A DNA stretch of 64,000 nucleotides from positions 1-64,000 of the forward strand of contig JAPLPE010000012.1 in assembly GCA_026400355.1 (NCBI GenBank). The letters run 5' to 3'. The notes beneath the pieces were generated by a model that did no database searches, had not been told where the DNA came from, and was given only the letters and a program-made list of their open reading frames with translations. Made by a program: the position numbers and the translations under genes. This DNA is from Rhodobacterales bacterium (GTDB taxonomy: Bacteria > Pseudomonadota > Alphaproteobacteria > Rhodobacterales > Rhodobacteraceae). Of the stretch, positions 15,496 to 24,660 are shown piece by piece (position 1 is the stretch's first letter; each line of letters starts with the position of its first letter).

Positions 15496-16545
15496 ATGCG
15501 GCCAACAGTGATCGACATTGCCAAGGAGGCAGGCGTCAGTCTGGCCACGGTTGACCGGGTCTTGAACGAAAGACCGGGCGTGCGGGCCAAGACTGTACAG
15601 GCCGTCCAGGACGCAATAATCCGCCTCGGATATGTCCGGGACGTTGCGGCAGCAAATCTTGCCCGAAGCCGTACATACCGCATGGCTTTTGTCCTGCCGG
15701 ACACAGAGAGCCAGTTTGTGCAGACGCTGCTTGAGGCGCTGGATCTGGCGGGGCGCATGGCGGCTTCGGCCCGAACGGAAATCATCTTGCGCCGGTTTCC
15801 AGCCGAGGACCCGCACGCGCTCGCCGCGATTCTGTCGCGGCTGGCAGCAGATGATATTGCCGGGGTCGCATTGATGGCACCCGAAACGCCAATTGTCCGG
15901 GATGCGATCCGCAGCCTTCACCAACAGGGCATGGCCATTGTCGCTTTGGTATCGGACCTGCCGAACACCGAACGGGACCATTTCGTTGGCATAGACAATG
16001 TTGCGGCCGGAAGGACGGCGGCTGTTCTGATGGGACGATTCCTTGCCGGGCCGGGGCAGGTCATTGTCGTCGGTCAGTCGATGCTGCTGCGTGAAAGCAT
16101 TGAACGCCGGTTCGGCTTTGATCAGGTGATGATGCGTGACTTTCCGCAGGTTGAGGTGCTGCAGACCGTCGAAAGCCATGGCAGGCCGCAGGTGCTGCGC
16201 CAGATTGTGGCCGAAACTCTTTCGCATGGCTCGAACGTCAAGGGCATCTATCTGCTTGGGGTGGGGCACCGTGCATTGTCCGAAGCATTGTCGGAACTGG
16301 ATCTGGGACAGCGAATGGTCGTGATCGGCCATGAACTTACTCCACATGCACGTGCGGCGCTTGAAACGGGAAGAATGGATGCCGTGATCACACAGAACGT
16401 CGGGCATCTCGTCCGGTCCGCATTGCGGGTGCTGCGTGCCCGGACGGACCGGGTGCCGATCGACGAGGGACAGGAACAGATCCGCATAGAGATCGTGATC
16501 CGAGAGAATCTTCCGGCAAGGACAGAGTCCCAGTCTGACCTCTGA
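15496..16545 (+). CDS. LacI-family transcriptional regulator
   Basis: A 349-residue DNA-binding repressor. Residues 1-25 form the LacI helix-turn-helix (TVIDIAKEAGVSLATVDRVL) and residues 26-55 the hinge region. The rest is a periplasmic-binding-protein-like sugar domain (from about residue 60, YRMAFVLPDTESQFVQTLL). It precedes a polyol/sugar-type ABC operon in the same direction and probably controls it. Two copies of a shared 16-bp element (15444 and 16587) flank the gene and are the likely operators. The effector is probably the imported compound or a phosphorylated product. Confidence 0.9.
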   Translation: MRPTVIDIAKEAGVSLATVDRVLNERPGVRAKTVQAVQDAIIRLGYVRDVAAANLARSRTYRMAFVLPDTESQFVQTLLEALDLAGRMAASARTEIILRRFPAEDPHALAAILSRLAADDIAGVALMAPETPIVRDAIRSLHQQGMAIVALVSDLPNTERDHFVGIDNVAAGRTAAVLMGRFLAGPGQVIVVGQSMLLRESIERRFGFDQVMMRDFPQVEVLQTVESHGRPQVLRQIVAETLSHGSNVKGIYLLGVGHRALSEALSELDLGQRMVVIGHELTPHARAALETGRMDAVITQNVGHLVRSALRVLRARTDRVPIDEGQEQIRIEIVIRENLPARTESQSDL

Positions 16546-16586
16546 TCAAAGGCTCATTCGGCCAGTTTTAGTTTTTTTCAAGATCA

Positions 16587-16602
16587 TGAGGAACGTACCT
16601 CA
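16587..16602 (+). promoter_or_regulatory. Putative LacI-family operator of the ABC-kinase operon
   Basis: TGAGGAACGTACCTCA is a near-perfect 16-bp palindrome (only the A-A pair flanking ACGT fails) centred 108 bases before the binding-protein start. A related half-conserved copy lies upstream of the LacI gene. Palindromes with a central CG fit LacI-family binding. Confidence 0.5.
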
Positions 16603-16702
16603 GAAATGACTGGACAGCCTCGGCAGTGCAGGATTAACGTGAGCGTGGATAAAGCGGGCGGCCAGTCAGACCGTTCCATGTTCAACCTGGGAGGAGTGAG
16701 GA

Positions 16703-18025
16703 ATGAAACTGCACTACACTGCCACGGCGTCTGCCCTGGCACTGGCCCTCGGGGCCGCGTCGGCTGCAAAGGCCGAAGACCTGACGCTCTGCTGGGCCGC
16801 TTGGGACCCTGCGAACGCGCTCGTCGAACTGTCCAAGGACTTCGAAGCGCAAAGCGGTGTCACCATGCATTTCGAGTTTGTCCCCTGGACCAACTTTGCA
16901 GACCGGATGCTGAACGAACTGAACTCGGGTGGCCAGTTGTGCGACCTGATGATCGGGGACAGCCAGTGGATCGGTGCCGGCGCCGAAAGCGGTCACTACG
17001 TCAAGCTGAACGATTTCTTTGATGCCAACGGTATCAGCATGGACGACTTCGTGCCTGCGACCGTGACCGGCTACTCCGAATGGCCCAAGGGCACTCCAAA
17101 CTACTGGGCTCTTCCGGCGTTCGGTGACGTGGTCGGCTGGACCTATCGCAAGGATTGGTTCGAACGCCCCGAACTCATGGCGGAATTCAAGGAAACCTAT
17201 GGCCGCGATCTGGCCCCGCCGGCGACCTTTGCCGAACTCAAGGACATCGCGCAGTTCTTCCAGGGCCGCGAGATTGATGGAAAGACCGTCTATGGTGCCT
17301 CGATCTATACCGAGCGTGGCTCGGAAGGCATCACCATGGGCGTGATGGACGTCCTCTACAGCTTTGGCTTCAACTACCAGAACCCTGATCAACCCTATGA
17401 CATGCAGGGCTTTGTCAACTCGCCCGGCGCCGTTGCCGGTCTCGAGTTCTACAAGGAGCTTTACGACTGCTGCACTCCGCCGGGCATGTCCAATGCCTAC
17501 ATGGGCGAAGGCATCGACGCCTACAAATCCGGTCAGGTTGCAATGCAGATGAACTTTGCCTTCACCTGGCCCGGTTTCGAGGTTGATCCGAACGTCGGCG
17601 GTGGCAAGACCGGCTATCTGGTCAACCCCGCAGGCCCGGACGGGCTTCAATTCGCCCAGCTTGGCGGCCAGGGCATCTCGGTCGTGTCCTACTCCGAAAA
17701 GCAGGACCTCGCGCTTGAATACATAAAGTGGTTCGCCCAGCAGGAAGTGCAGCAGAAGTGGTGGTCCATGGGCGGCTACTCTGCCCTGCGGTCGGTTGTC
17801 GAGGATCCGGGTTTTGCGGCAAGCCAGCCCTACGCCCAGACCTATCTGGATTCGATGGCTATCGTGAAAGACTTCTGGGCCGATCCCAGCTATGCGACCC
17901 TGCTGCAGGACTCGCAGAAGCGGTTCCATGACTTTGTCGTAGCCGGCAACGGCACCGCACAAGAAGCGCTTGACGGGCTGGTCGAAGACTGGACCGTCAC
18001 GTTCGAGGACGACGGAAAGCTGTAA
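16703..18025 (+). CDS. ABC sugar/polyol substrate-binding protein (family 1)
   Basis: A 440-residue periplasmic binding protein with a Sec signal (MKLHYTATASALALALGAASAAKA, cleaved near AKA-ED). The mature domain follows the family 1 carbohydrate-binding pattern (LVELSKDFEAQSGVTMHFEFVPW; GYSEWPKGTPNYWALPAFGD). A very strong ribosome binding site (GGGAGGAGTGAGGA) precedes the ATG. It is the first gene of the operon with two permeases, a small membrane protein, two ATPases and a kinase. That layout recalls the glycerol/polyol importers of rhizobia (GlpV-type), so a small polyol or ketose is the likely ligand; this is inference. Confidence 0.88.
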   Translation: MKLHYTATASALALALGAASAAKAEDLTLCWAAWDPANALVELSKDFEAQSGVTMHFEFVPWTNFADRMLNELNSGGQLCDLMIGDSQWIGAGAESGHYVKLNDFFDANGISMDDFVPATVTGYSEWPKGTPNYWALPAFGDVVGWTYRKDWFERPELMAEFKETYGRDLAPPATFAELKDIAQFFQGREIDGKTVYGASIYTERGSEGITMGVMDVLYSFGFNYQNPDQPYDMQGFVNSPGAVAGLEFYKELYDCCTPPGMSNAYMGEGIDAYKSGQVAMQMNFAFTWPGFEVDPNVGGGKTGYLVNPAGPDGLQFAQLGGQGISVVSYSEKQDLALEYIKWFAQQEVQQKWWSMGGYSALRSVVEDPGFAASQPYAQTYLDSMAIVKDFWADPSYATLLQDSQKRFHDFVVAGNGTAQEALDGLVEDWTVTFEDDGKL

Positions 18026-18036
18026 ACAGCCGACCC

Positions 18037-18060
18037 GCGGGCGGGGGCAACCCCGCCCGC
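18037..18060 (+). promoter_or_regulatory. Intercistronic hairpin after binding-protein gene
   Basis: A perfect 10-bp GC-rich stem (GCGGGCGGGG at 18037-18046, CCCCGCCCGC at 18051-18060) with loop GCAA begins 12 bases after the stop. No T-run follows. It probably protects the binding-protein message from 3' decay and lowers readthrough into the permeases. Confidence 0.6.
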
Positions 18061-18165
18061 TACCCTGATCCCAGGACTTGATCCTGGCCCATTCCCCGGT
18101 GCAACCTCAAGCGACCGTGCCGTTTCTTTGCTGACAAGCAGAGACCGATCCTGAAGGCCGTTCCC

Positions 18166-19113
18166 ATGTCTGAGTCACCCATCGACAGCCTTGCCCGCGC
18201 CACACCTCCAGCTTTGGCCGGTCGAATCCGTGGCCTGTCAGACCGCTCGATCGCATGGTTGTTCGTGTCGCCGACGATCCTGCTCCTGCTCGCCATCAAC
18301 ATCTTTCCGTTGATCTGGACGATCCGGTTAAGCTTCACGAACTTTGCCGCAAACAAGCCGAATGCCGAGGTGAAGTGGGTTGGCCTGCGAAACTATGAAC
18401 GCATTCTGACAGATCCGGACATCTGGCAGACCATGCAGGCCACGGCGCATTTCCTGTTCTGGAGCCTGTTCTTTCAAGTTGTGATCGGGTTCACGCTTGC
18501 CTGGCTGATCAACAGGAAGTTCCGCGGGAACGACTTTGTCACGACGCTCATCGTTCTTCCCATGATGCTGTCACCTGCTGTCGTCGGCAATTTCTGGACG
18601 TTCCTCTACCAACCCCAGATCGGCCTTTTCAACTATGCGGTCGAGTTCCTGACAGGCATTCCCGCCTCCAGCTTCTCCATGCTCGGTTCCGTCGCACTCG
18701 CACCTTGGGCCATCGTGATCGTGGATACCTGGATGTGGACGCCTTTCGTCATGCTGATCTGCCTCGCCGGGCTGCGGTCTATCCCCGACTACATCTATGA
18801 GGCGGCAGAGGTTGATCGCGCGTCAAAATGGCGGCAGTTCTGGACCATGACCATTCCGATGGTCCTGCCTTTCCTGATGCTCGCAGTTCTTTTCCGCGGC
18901 ATCGAAAACTTCAAGATGTTCGACCTTGTCGTGCAACTGACAGGTGGTGGCCCGGGCGACACGACCCTTCTCACCTCGATCGAGCTCAAGCGTGAAGCGT
19001 TCGAGAAATGGCGGACCGGCTACAGTTCGGCCTATGCGATCATCCTGTTCGTCACTGTGTTTGGCCTTGCGTCGATCTACGTGAAGGCCCTGAACAAGGT
19101 CAAAGAAAGATGA
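18166..19113 (+). CDS. ABC transporter permease, MalF/UgpA-like
   Basis: A 315-residue inner-membrane protein with six predicted helices after a short soluble N-terminus. The EAA coupling motif is YEAAEVDRASKWRQFWTMTIP, typical of carbohydrate-uptake CUT1 permeases. Its last codons overlap the second permease (ATGA at 19110-19113), so the two subunits are probably made in equal amounts and pair as a heterodimer. Confidence 0.9.
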   Translation: MSESPIDSLARATPPALAGRIRGLSDRSIAWLFVSPTILLLLAINIFPLIWTIRLSFTNFAANKPNAEVKWVGLRNYERILTDPDIWQTMQATAHFLFWSLFFQVVIGFTLAWLINRKFRGNDFVTTLIVLPMMLSPAVVGNFWTFLYQPQIGLFNYAVEFLTGIPASSFSMLGSVALAPWAIVIVDTWMWTPFVMLICLAGLRSIPDYIYEAAEVDRASKWRQFWTMTIPMVLPFLMLAVLFRGIENFKMFDLVVQLTGGGPGDTTLLTSIELKREAFEKWRTGYSSAYAIILFVTVFGLASIYVKALNKVKER

Positions 19114-20051
19114 GCGCCTTTTCCGTGACAGAACCCTCTGCCCGGTCCAAGGGCATCGCTGCGGTCCTCGTGTTCCTCTACGCCTTCATCACGCTTTTGC
19201 CGCTGCTCTGGATCATCTCGACCGGCTTCAAGACGGGCCCGGACTCGATCAGCTATCCGCCGAAAGTCATCTTCACCCCGTCAATCGAAGGCTATGTGAA
19301 CCTGTTCACCAGCCGCACCCGCATAAACGAAGAGGATCGGGCGACCCTTTCTCCTCCTGCCAACTTTGCCGAGGCGATTGTCCGCGAACGGGACATGGTC
19401 ATCACTGGTCCGTCGCGCTTTGGCGAAAGGTTCCTGAACTCGGTCATCATCGGTTTCGGATCAACCTTCCTGTCGATCTTCCTTGGTACGCTTGCAGCCT
19501 ATGCCTTCAGCCGGTTCCGCGTACCGCTCAAGGACGACCTGATGTTCTTCATCCTTTCGACCCGGATGATGCCCCCCATCGCGGTCGCCATCCCGATCTT
19601 CCTGATGTTCCGCTCACTCGGACTGTCGGACACCCATCTGGGCATGATCCTGCTTTATACCGGGGTGAACATCTCCCTCGCGGTCTGGCTGCTCAAGGGC
19701 TTTATCGACGAGATACCCCGCGAATACGAAGAAGCGGCACTCATCGACGGCTACACCCGCTTTCAGGCGTTCCGCAAAGTCGTGCTGCCACAAGCCGCCA
19801 CGGGCATCGCCTCGACTGCGATCTTCTGTCTGATCTTTGCCTGGAACGAATATGCCTTCGCGGTCCTTCTGACCTCGGGCACCGCCCAGACAGCGCCGCC
19901 GTTCATTCCCACAATCATCGGCGTCGGTGGTCAGGACTGGCCCGCGGTGGCCGCAGGCGCGACGATCTTCCTCCTTCCTGTCATGATCTTCACGATCCTT
20001 CTGCGCAAACACCTCCTGCGCGGGATCACTTTCGGGGCGGTCAGGAAATGA
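19110..20051 (+). CDS. ABC transporter permease, MalG/UgpE-like
   Basis: A 313-residue CUT1 permease that starts within the previous stop codon. The EAA motif is YEEAALIDGYTRFQAFRKVVLP, and the C-terminus has the MalG-like LRGITFGAVRK tail. The region between the first two helices (about residues 50-100, with RTRINEEDRATLSPPANF) is a longer periplasmic loop than in MalG, as in the GlpQ/SmoG-like group. It overlaps the following small gene by four bases. Confidence 0.88.
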   Translation: MSAFSVTEPSARSKGIAAVLVFLYAFITLLPLLWIISTGFKTGPDSISYPPKVIFTPSIEGYVNLFTSRTRINEEDRATLSPPANFAEAIVRERDMVITGPSRFGERFLNSVIIGFGSTFLSIFLGTLAAYAFSRFRVPLKDDLMFFILSTRMMPPIAVAIPIFLMFRSLGLSDTHLGMILLYTGVNISLAVWLLKGFIDEIPREYEEAALIDGYTRFQAFRKVVLPQAATGIASTAIFCLIFAWNEYAFAVLLTSGTAQTAPPFIPTIIGVGGQDWPAVAAGATIFLLPVMIFTILLRKHLLRGITFGAVRK

Positions 20052-20236
20052 GCAAATTCTTCAACGGCCTGATGCGCTTGCGTCGTGGAGCCTGGGAAAT
20101 GCTGGCCACCATCCTGATCGCAATTGGCGTGTTCATGCTGATGCAGCCCTTCGCTCTGGTCCTGTTCACGTGGTCCTTTCCCGTCACTCTTCTCGGCACG
20201 GTGATGTTCATCATCGTCAGCAAGTTTCCGGAGTAA
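20048..20236 (+). CDS. Small two-TM membrane protein of the ABC operon (62 aa)
   Basis: A 62-residue protein with two hydrophobic helices (about residues 17-34 and 41-58) and a basic N-terminus (MSKFFNGLMRLRRG), predicting both ends in the cytoplasm. It starts inside the previous permease's stop (ATGA) and ends four bases before the first ATPase, so it is embedded in the transporter. Rhizobial glycerol importers carry an analogous small membrane protein (GlpU) at the same place; whether this is related by sequence I cannot tell. It may stabilise the permease dimer. Confidence 0.75.
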   Translation: MSKFFNGLMRLRRGAWEMLATILIAIGVFMLMQPFALVLFTWSFPVTLLGTVMFIIVSKFPE

Positions 20237-20240
20237 CCCC

Positions 20241-21338
20241 TTGGCCGAAATCGTCATCAAGGGTCTGAGGAAAGAGTTCGGCAGCTTCACGGCCGTTCAG
20301 TCCTCGACTTTCACTGTCAAGGACGGTGAATTCTTCATGCTGCTCGGCCCGTCCGGCTGCGGCAAGACCACAACGCTGCGCATGATCGCCGGTCTTGAAC
20401 TTCCGACATCCGGCGAAATCTGGATCGATGGAGAGGAAGTCGCGCAGAAACCGGCAAGCCAGCGCGACATCGCCTTCGTCTTCCAGATGTTCGCCCTGTA
20501 CCCGCACCTCAACGTGCGCCGAAACATCTCCTATCCGCTGGTTTCCCAAGGCATGCCGAAAGCGTTGGTGAAAGAGAAAGTCGCCGAGGTCGCAAAGATT
20601 CTGGGTATCGAAGGCATTCTGGACCGCCCTGTCGGCGGCCTTTCTGGCGGGGACCGTCAGCGCGTGGCCCTGGGCCGCGCTATCGTGCGCCGCCCAAAGG
20701 CCTTCATGATGGACGAACCCCTGGGGGCGCTTGATGCCGAATTCCGTGAACACATGGCCGAGGAACTGCGGGCCCTGCACGACCGGATGCGGGCAACGAC
20801 CGTGTATGTGACTCATGACCAGCTTGAGGCCATGCAGATGGGTGACAAGATCGTGGTCATGAATCATGGCGTCGTCGAACAGTTCGGTACACCGCAGCAG
20901 GTGTACGACCATCCTGCGACGATGTTCGTGGCCAACTTCATCGGTTCGCCCGCGATGAATTTTCTTCCATTTCAGGGGCATATGGCCCGCGGAGCCTCTG
21001 AGGTGACCCTTGGCGATACAAGGATCGAGACGCCGCAACTGCAAGAGACGGCCCCCGGCCCCGATCTTGTTCTTGGCGTTCGTCCCGAGCACGTCTGGCT
21101 GGACGATGCTTCAACATATCGCGGCCGTATCCTTGCGACGGAATACCTTGGCACCAGCCAGATTGTTACACTTTCGGCCCCGAACGGACAGATCAAGGCC
21201 CGCATTCCTTCGGCGCGCAATGTCCGGACAGGCGATACAATCGGACTGACTTTCACGGCATCCACGCTGGCCTTGTTCGACAAGGCCTCTGGGCGGGCCC
21301 TTCGAACGTCTGTCAATGCAGAGGTTCACAATGGCTGA
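20241..21338 (+). CDS. ABC transporter ATPase with TOBE domain (first of two)
   Basis: A 365-residue CUT1-type ATPase. The Walker A is GPSGCGKTT, the signature LSGGDRQRVALGRAI, the Walker B AFMMDEPLGALDAEFR and the H-loop VTHDQLEAM. Residues 240-365 form the C-terminal regulatory TOBE domain. The start is a TTG at 20241 with GGAG nine bases upstream; no ATG or GTG fits. It overlaps the second ATPase by eight bases. Two different ATPases suggest a heterodimeric motor, as in GlpS-GlpT. Confidence 0.88.
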   Translation: MAEIVIKGLRKEFGSFTAVQSSTFTVKDGEFFMLLGPSGCGKTTTLRMIAGLELPTSGEIWIDGEEVAQKPASQRDIAFVFQMFALYPHLNVRRNISYPLVSQGMPKALVKEKVAEVAKILGIEGILDRPVGGLSGGDRQRVALGRAIVRRPKAFMMDEPLGALDAEFREHMAEELRALHDRMRATTVYVTHDQLEAMQMGDKIVVMNHGVVEQFGTPQQVYDHPATMFVANFIGSPAMNFLPFQGHMARGASEVTLGDTRIETPQLQETAPGPDLVLGVRPEHVWLDDASTYRGRILATEYLGTSQIVTLSAPNGQIKARIPSARNVRTGDTIGLTFTASTLALFDKASGRALRTSVNAEVHNG

Positions 21339-22326
21339 GGTCGTTCTGTCTGCCCTGACAAAGTCCTTTGGCGCGACCAAGGCGTTGTCTGATGTCTCGA
21401 TGACGATACCTGACGGGTCATTTGTCGTCCTTCTGGGGCCTACCGGCGCTGGCAAGTCGACAACGCTTCGCCTGATTGCAGGTCTCGACAAGCCTGACTC
21501 GGGTGACGTACGCATCGCTGGTTCGTCCGTCGTCGGAGACATGCCGGCCCAACGGGATGTGGCGATGGTGTTTCAGCAATACTCGCTCTATCCCCACATG
21601 ACCGTGCGGGACAATCTTGCCTTTCCGCTGCGTTCTCCGATCCTCAACCGGCCGGAAGACGAGATTAGGAAACGTGTGGCCGAGGTCGCATCGGTCCTGC
21701 GTATTGCCCATAAGCTTGATAACAAGGCGACCCAGCTTTCCGGCGGGGAAATGCAGCGCGTCTCGATCGGCCGCGCCCTTGTCCGCGCCCCGCGCATCTA
21801 TCTCATGGACGAGCCACTTTCGTCTCTTGATGCCGCCCTGCGGGCAGAACTCCGGATCGAACTGAAGCGGATCCATCAGGATCTTGGTGCCACCTTCCTT
21901 TATGTAACGCATGATCAGGTCGAAGCCATGACGATGGCGACCCATGTCGGCGTTCTCGATCATGGAAGGCTTGTGCAGTTCGGCACCCCACGCGAGATTT
22001 ACGAGAATCCGGTCAGCACATATGTAGCGACACGTCTTGGGCAGCCGCGCATCAACTTTCTACCTGCCGACCTGTTCGGGCCCGCCCGGGCAGGTGCAAC
22101 GCAGATTGGCCTTCGTCCGGAACATATCCTTCAAGGCGAAGGGCCAGAGGCCCGTGTCATCCGTGTCGAACACCTTGGCGATCAGACCCGCCTCCATCTG
22201 CATCTGGCGGGAAATGATCTCATCACCCTGTCAGACCCGCACACGACTTTGAAACCCGGCGATCTGCTCGCCATCCGCCCCGAAGACCCGCTCTGGTTCG
22301 ACGCCAGCGGCAATCGACTGCCATAA
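21331..22326 (+). CDS. ABC transporter ATPase with TOBE domain (second of two)
   Basis: A 331-residue ATPase. The Walker A is GPTGAGKST, the signature LSGGEMQRVSIGRAL and the Walker B IYLMDEPLSSLDAALR. Its TOBE region (about residues 235-331) is shorter than that of the preceding ATPase. The start at 21331 has AGAGG six bases upstream and overlaps the previous stop. All catalytic elements are intact in both ATPases, so neither is a degenerate partner. The kinase gene follows 12 bases after the stop. Confidence 0.88.
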   Translation: MAEVVLSALTKSFGATKALSDVSMTIPDGSFVVLLGPTGAGKSTTLRLIAGLDKPDSGDVRIAGSSVVGDMPAQRDVAMVFQQYSLYPHMTVRDNLAFPLRSPILNRPEDEIRKRVAEVASVLRIAHKLDNKATQLSGGEMQRVSIGRALVRAPRIYLMDEPLSSLDAALRAELRIELKRIHQDLGATFLYVTHDQVEAMTMATHVGVLDHGRLVQFGTPREIYENPVSTYVATRLGQPRINFLPADLFGPARAGATQIGLRPEHILQGEGPEARVIRVEHLGDQTRLHLHLAGNDLITLSDPHTTLKPGDLLAIRPEDPLWFDASGNRLP

Positions 22327-22338
22327 GAGGAGACGGAC

Positions 22339-23967
22339 ATGAAACAGTTCATGAACAGCAAGGACACGCTGGTCACGGAAGCCATTGACGGTCTTCTGCG
22401 GGTTTCGGGGGGCAAGCTGGCCCGGCTCGACGGATACCCGCATATCAAGGTAGTGATAAGAACGGATTTTGACCGCTCCAAGGTTGCGCTCATCTCGGGT
22501 GGCGGGGCAGGACATGAGCCAAGCCATGCGGGTTTTGTCGGCCAGGGGATGCTGACGGCCGCGGTCTGCGGCGACGTGTTCGCTTCGCCTTCGGTGGATG
22601 CCGTTCTGGCCGGAATCCTGGCGGTCACCGGGGACGCGGGCTGCCTCCTCATCGTCAAGAACTATACCGGAGACCGGCTGAACTTTGGCCTGGCGGCAGA
22701 ACGCGCCCGGACCTTTGGTCGCCGCGTGTCGATGGTCATTGTCGATGATGACATTGCGCTGCCACACCTGCCACAGGCGCGCGGGGTGGCCGGCACTTTG
22801 TTCGTCCACAAGATCGCCGGCGCACTTGCCGAAGCCGGAGCCGATCTTGAGACGGTTACCGCTGCCGCGCAGCGTGTCATCAAGGGCGCCATTTCCATCG
22901 GCATGTCGCTTGACACCTGCACTGTGCCCGGGTCACCCAAAGAAGACAGGCTTGCTTTTGGCAAGGCTGAGCTTGGATTGGGGATCCACGGCGAGGCCGG
23001 CATCGAAGTGGTCGATTTCGCTGGTGCGAAGGCGGCGATGGCGATGGTCGCCGAACGGTTGCTGCCACATACCAGCGAAGGCCCGCATGTGGCCCTTCTC
23101 AACAACCTTGGCGGGGCAACGCCGCTAGAAATGAGTGTTCTGGCCGAAGAACTGGCGCGGTCGTCCCTTGCGGACAGGGTAAAGTGGGTCATCGGGCCGG
23201 CCGAAATGATGACGTCACTGGACATGCAGGGCTTTTCCATCTCGCTCTTGCCGGTTTCCGATGCCGAAGTTCAGGCTCTCGCTGCCCCGGTCAACTTGTC
23301 GGCCTGGCCCGGGCTCAATCCGCTGGGCGAGGTCATGGTGCGTCCGCTTCCGGACGGACTGACCCCGATTCTGCCTTTGCCTTCGGCTCATCCGGCACGG
23401 CGGGCACTGATTGAGCAATGCTGTGTCGCCATGATTGCTGCCGAGAAGGATCTCAATGCACTGGACGCTAAATCCGGCGATGGGGATACAGGATCTACGC
23501 TTGCCGCCGCAGCCCGGTCCTTGATTGGCGCTCTGGACCGGCTTCCCCTTGCTGACACGACCCAGCTCTTCCGTTCCGTCGGAATGGAACTCAGCCAGAC
23601 GATGGGTGGGTCCTCGGGTGTTCTTCTTGCGATCTTCTTTGCTGCGGCAGGCGACGCTTCGGCAAGCGGGAAGGACTGGATCGGGTCACTTGAGGCCGGT
23701 CTTGATCGGGTCTGTCAGGTCGGTGGTGCGGCTCCGGGGGACCGGACCTTCATCGACGCCCTCGCCCCTGCCTTGGCTGCCCTGCCCAAAGGTGTTGCCG
23801 CTGCAGCCGCCGCGGCGCGGAACGGCGCCGACCTGACGGCCGGGATGACCCGGGCCCGGGCGGGCCGGTCGGCCTATCTGGCTGCGGACAAGCTTGTCGG
23901 GCACAACGATCCGGGGGCAGAAGGCGTGGCCAGATTGTTCGAGGATCAGGCCGGCATGAGGTCCTGA
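22339..23967 (+). CDS. Dihydroxyacetone/ketose kinase, DhaK-DhaL fusion
   Basis: A 542-residue ATP-dependent kinase that fuses the substrate-binding DhaK domain (about residues 1-335) to the ATP-binding DhaL domain (about 350-542). DhaK has ISGGGAGHEPSHAGFVG and the covalent hemiaminal histidine His217 in GLGIHGEAG. DhaL has the metal-binding DAKSGDGDTG, MGGSSGVL and PGDRTFIDAL. It therefore uses ATP directly, not the PTS. The fusion phosphorylates dihydroxyacetone; related fusions phosphorylate erythruloses in tetritol pathways. As the last gene of an import operon with no dehydrogenase, it probably phosphorylates the imported ketose itself. Confidence 0.88.
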   Translation: MKQFMNSKDTLVTEAIDGLLRVSGGKLARLDGYPHIKVVIRTDFDRSKVALISGGGAGHEPSHAGFVGQGMLTAAVCGDVFASPSVDAVLAGILAVTGDAGCLLIVKNYTGDRLNFGLAAERARTFGRRVSMVIVDDDIALPHLPQARGVAGTLFVHKIAGALAEAGADLETVTAAAQRVIKGAISIGMSLDTCTVPGSPKEDRLAFGKAELGLGIHGEAGIEVVDFAGAKAAMAMVAERLLPHTSEGPHVALLNNLGGATPLEMSVLAEELARSSLADRVKWVIGPAEMMTSLDMQGFSISLLPVSDAEVQALAAPVNLSAWPGLNPLGEVMVRPLPDGLTPILPLPSAHPARRALIEQCCVAMIAAEKDLNALDAKSGDGDTGSTLAAAARSLIGALDRLPLADTTQLFRSVGMELSQTMGGSSGVLLAIFFAAAGDASASGKDWIGSLEAGLDRVCQVGGAAPGDRTFIDALAPALAALPKGVAAAAAAARNGADLTAGMTRARAGRSAYLAADKLVGHNDPGAEGVARLFEDQAGMRS

Positions 23968-24116
23968 TTTGGTTCAGGTGGTTGTCGGACTGCTGGTCTC
24001 GTCAAGCACGTGATCCCGCACAGATTGCGTTGCTCCGGGATCTGCCAGAGTTGGCCAACTCAGCCTGCACCGAAGAAATCGGCGTGTTTGCCCTGATCAC
24101 CCTGATTGCTATGGGC

Positions 24117-24355
24117 TCACTTTGTTTTCGTCAGTCGAGGGTCATTGCGAGCCTCATCGACAAGACGATCCACAAACGCCCCGACGCGCGGCGGCTCGAG
24201 ACGGTGGCTTGGATAGTTGGCCCGGATCTGCTTGGCTGCGGGTTCAGAGTCTTCGAGGACTTGTTCGATGACATCCGCTTCGATCACGACCGTGAACAGC
24301 CAGGTCGGACAGACCGCCAAGCCCCATCCTTCAAGCAGGGCTGGAGAGCGACACC
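24117..24355 (-). pseudogene. LysR-family regulator, C-terminal scrap
   Basis: About 78 residues resemble the end of a LysR effector domain (LLEGWGLAVCPTWLFTVVI, then ANYPSHRLEPPRVGAFVDRLV). The DNA-binding part is missing, because sequence upstream of 24355 changes to an unrelated plus-strand fragment. It belongs to the scrapyard between the kinase operon and the Rieske gene. Confidence 0.55.
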
Positions 24356-24660
24356 AAGGGTGTCCTGCTTGTCACGATCAACAACGGCATCGGCGGCCCG
24401 ATTACCTTCACCGCCAAGGACCAGACCGAAGTCATCGAAGCTTCTTGCCGTGTCACCCACAAGTTCGCCATCGTGATCTATTCCAATGTCACGACCGAAG
24501 CCCAGAGCCGCGCCTATCGCGCCTTCGGCTTTGCCGCCGAACTGCTGGCGGCGGGCGTTCTGATGCTGACCGAAGGTCACGGTCATGCCAGCCTGCGGGC
24601 TTGGCTGGGTGAAGGTCGCCAGATCATGGAATTCTCATCCGGTCGAAGACTCCGGTTGGC
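24341..24660 (+). pseudogene. Unrecognised gene fragment fused to SRAP scrap
   Basis: An open plus frame reads GVLLVTINNGIGGPITFTAK and later NVTTEAQSRAYRAFGFAAEL, with host-like composition. It has no start, begins at the LysR scrap and runs on into SRAP sequence at 24661, so it is a chimera of broken genes. I do not recognise the family. Confidence 0.35.
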
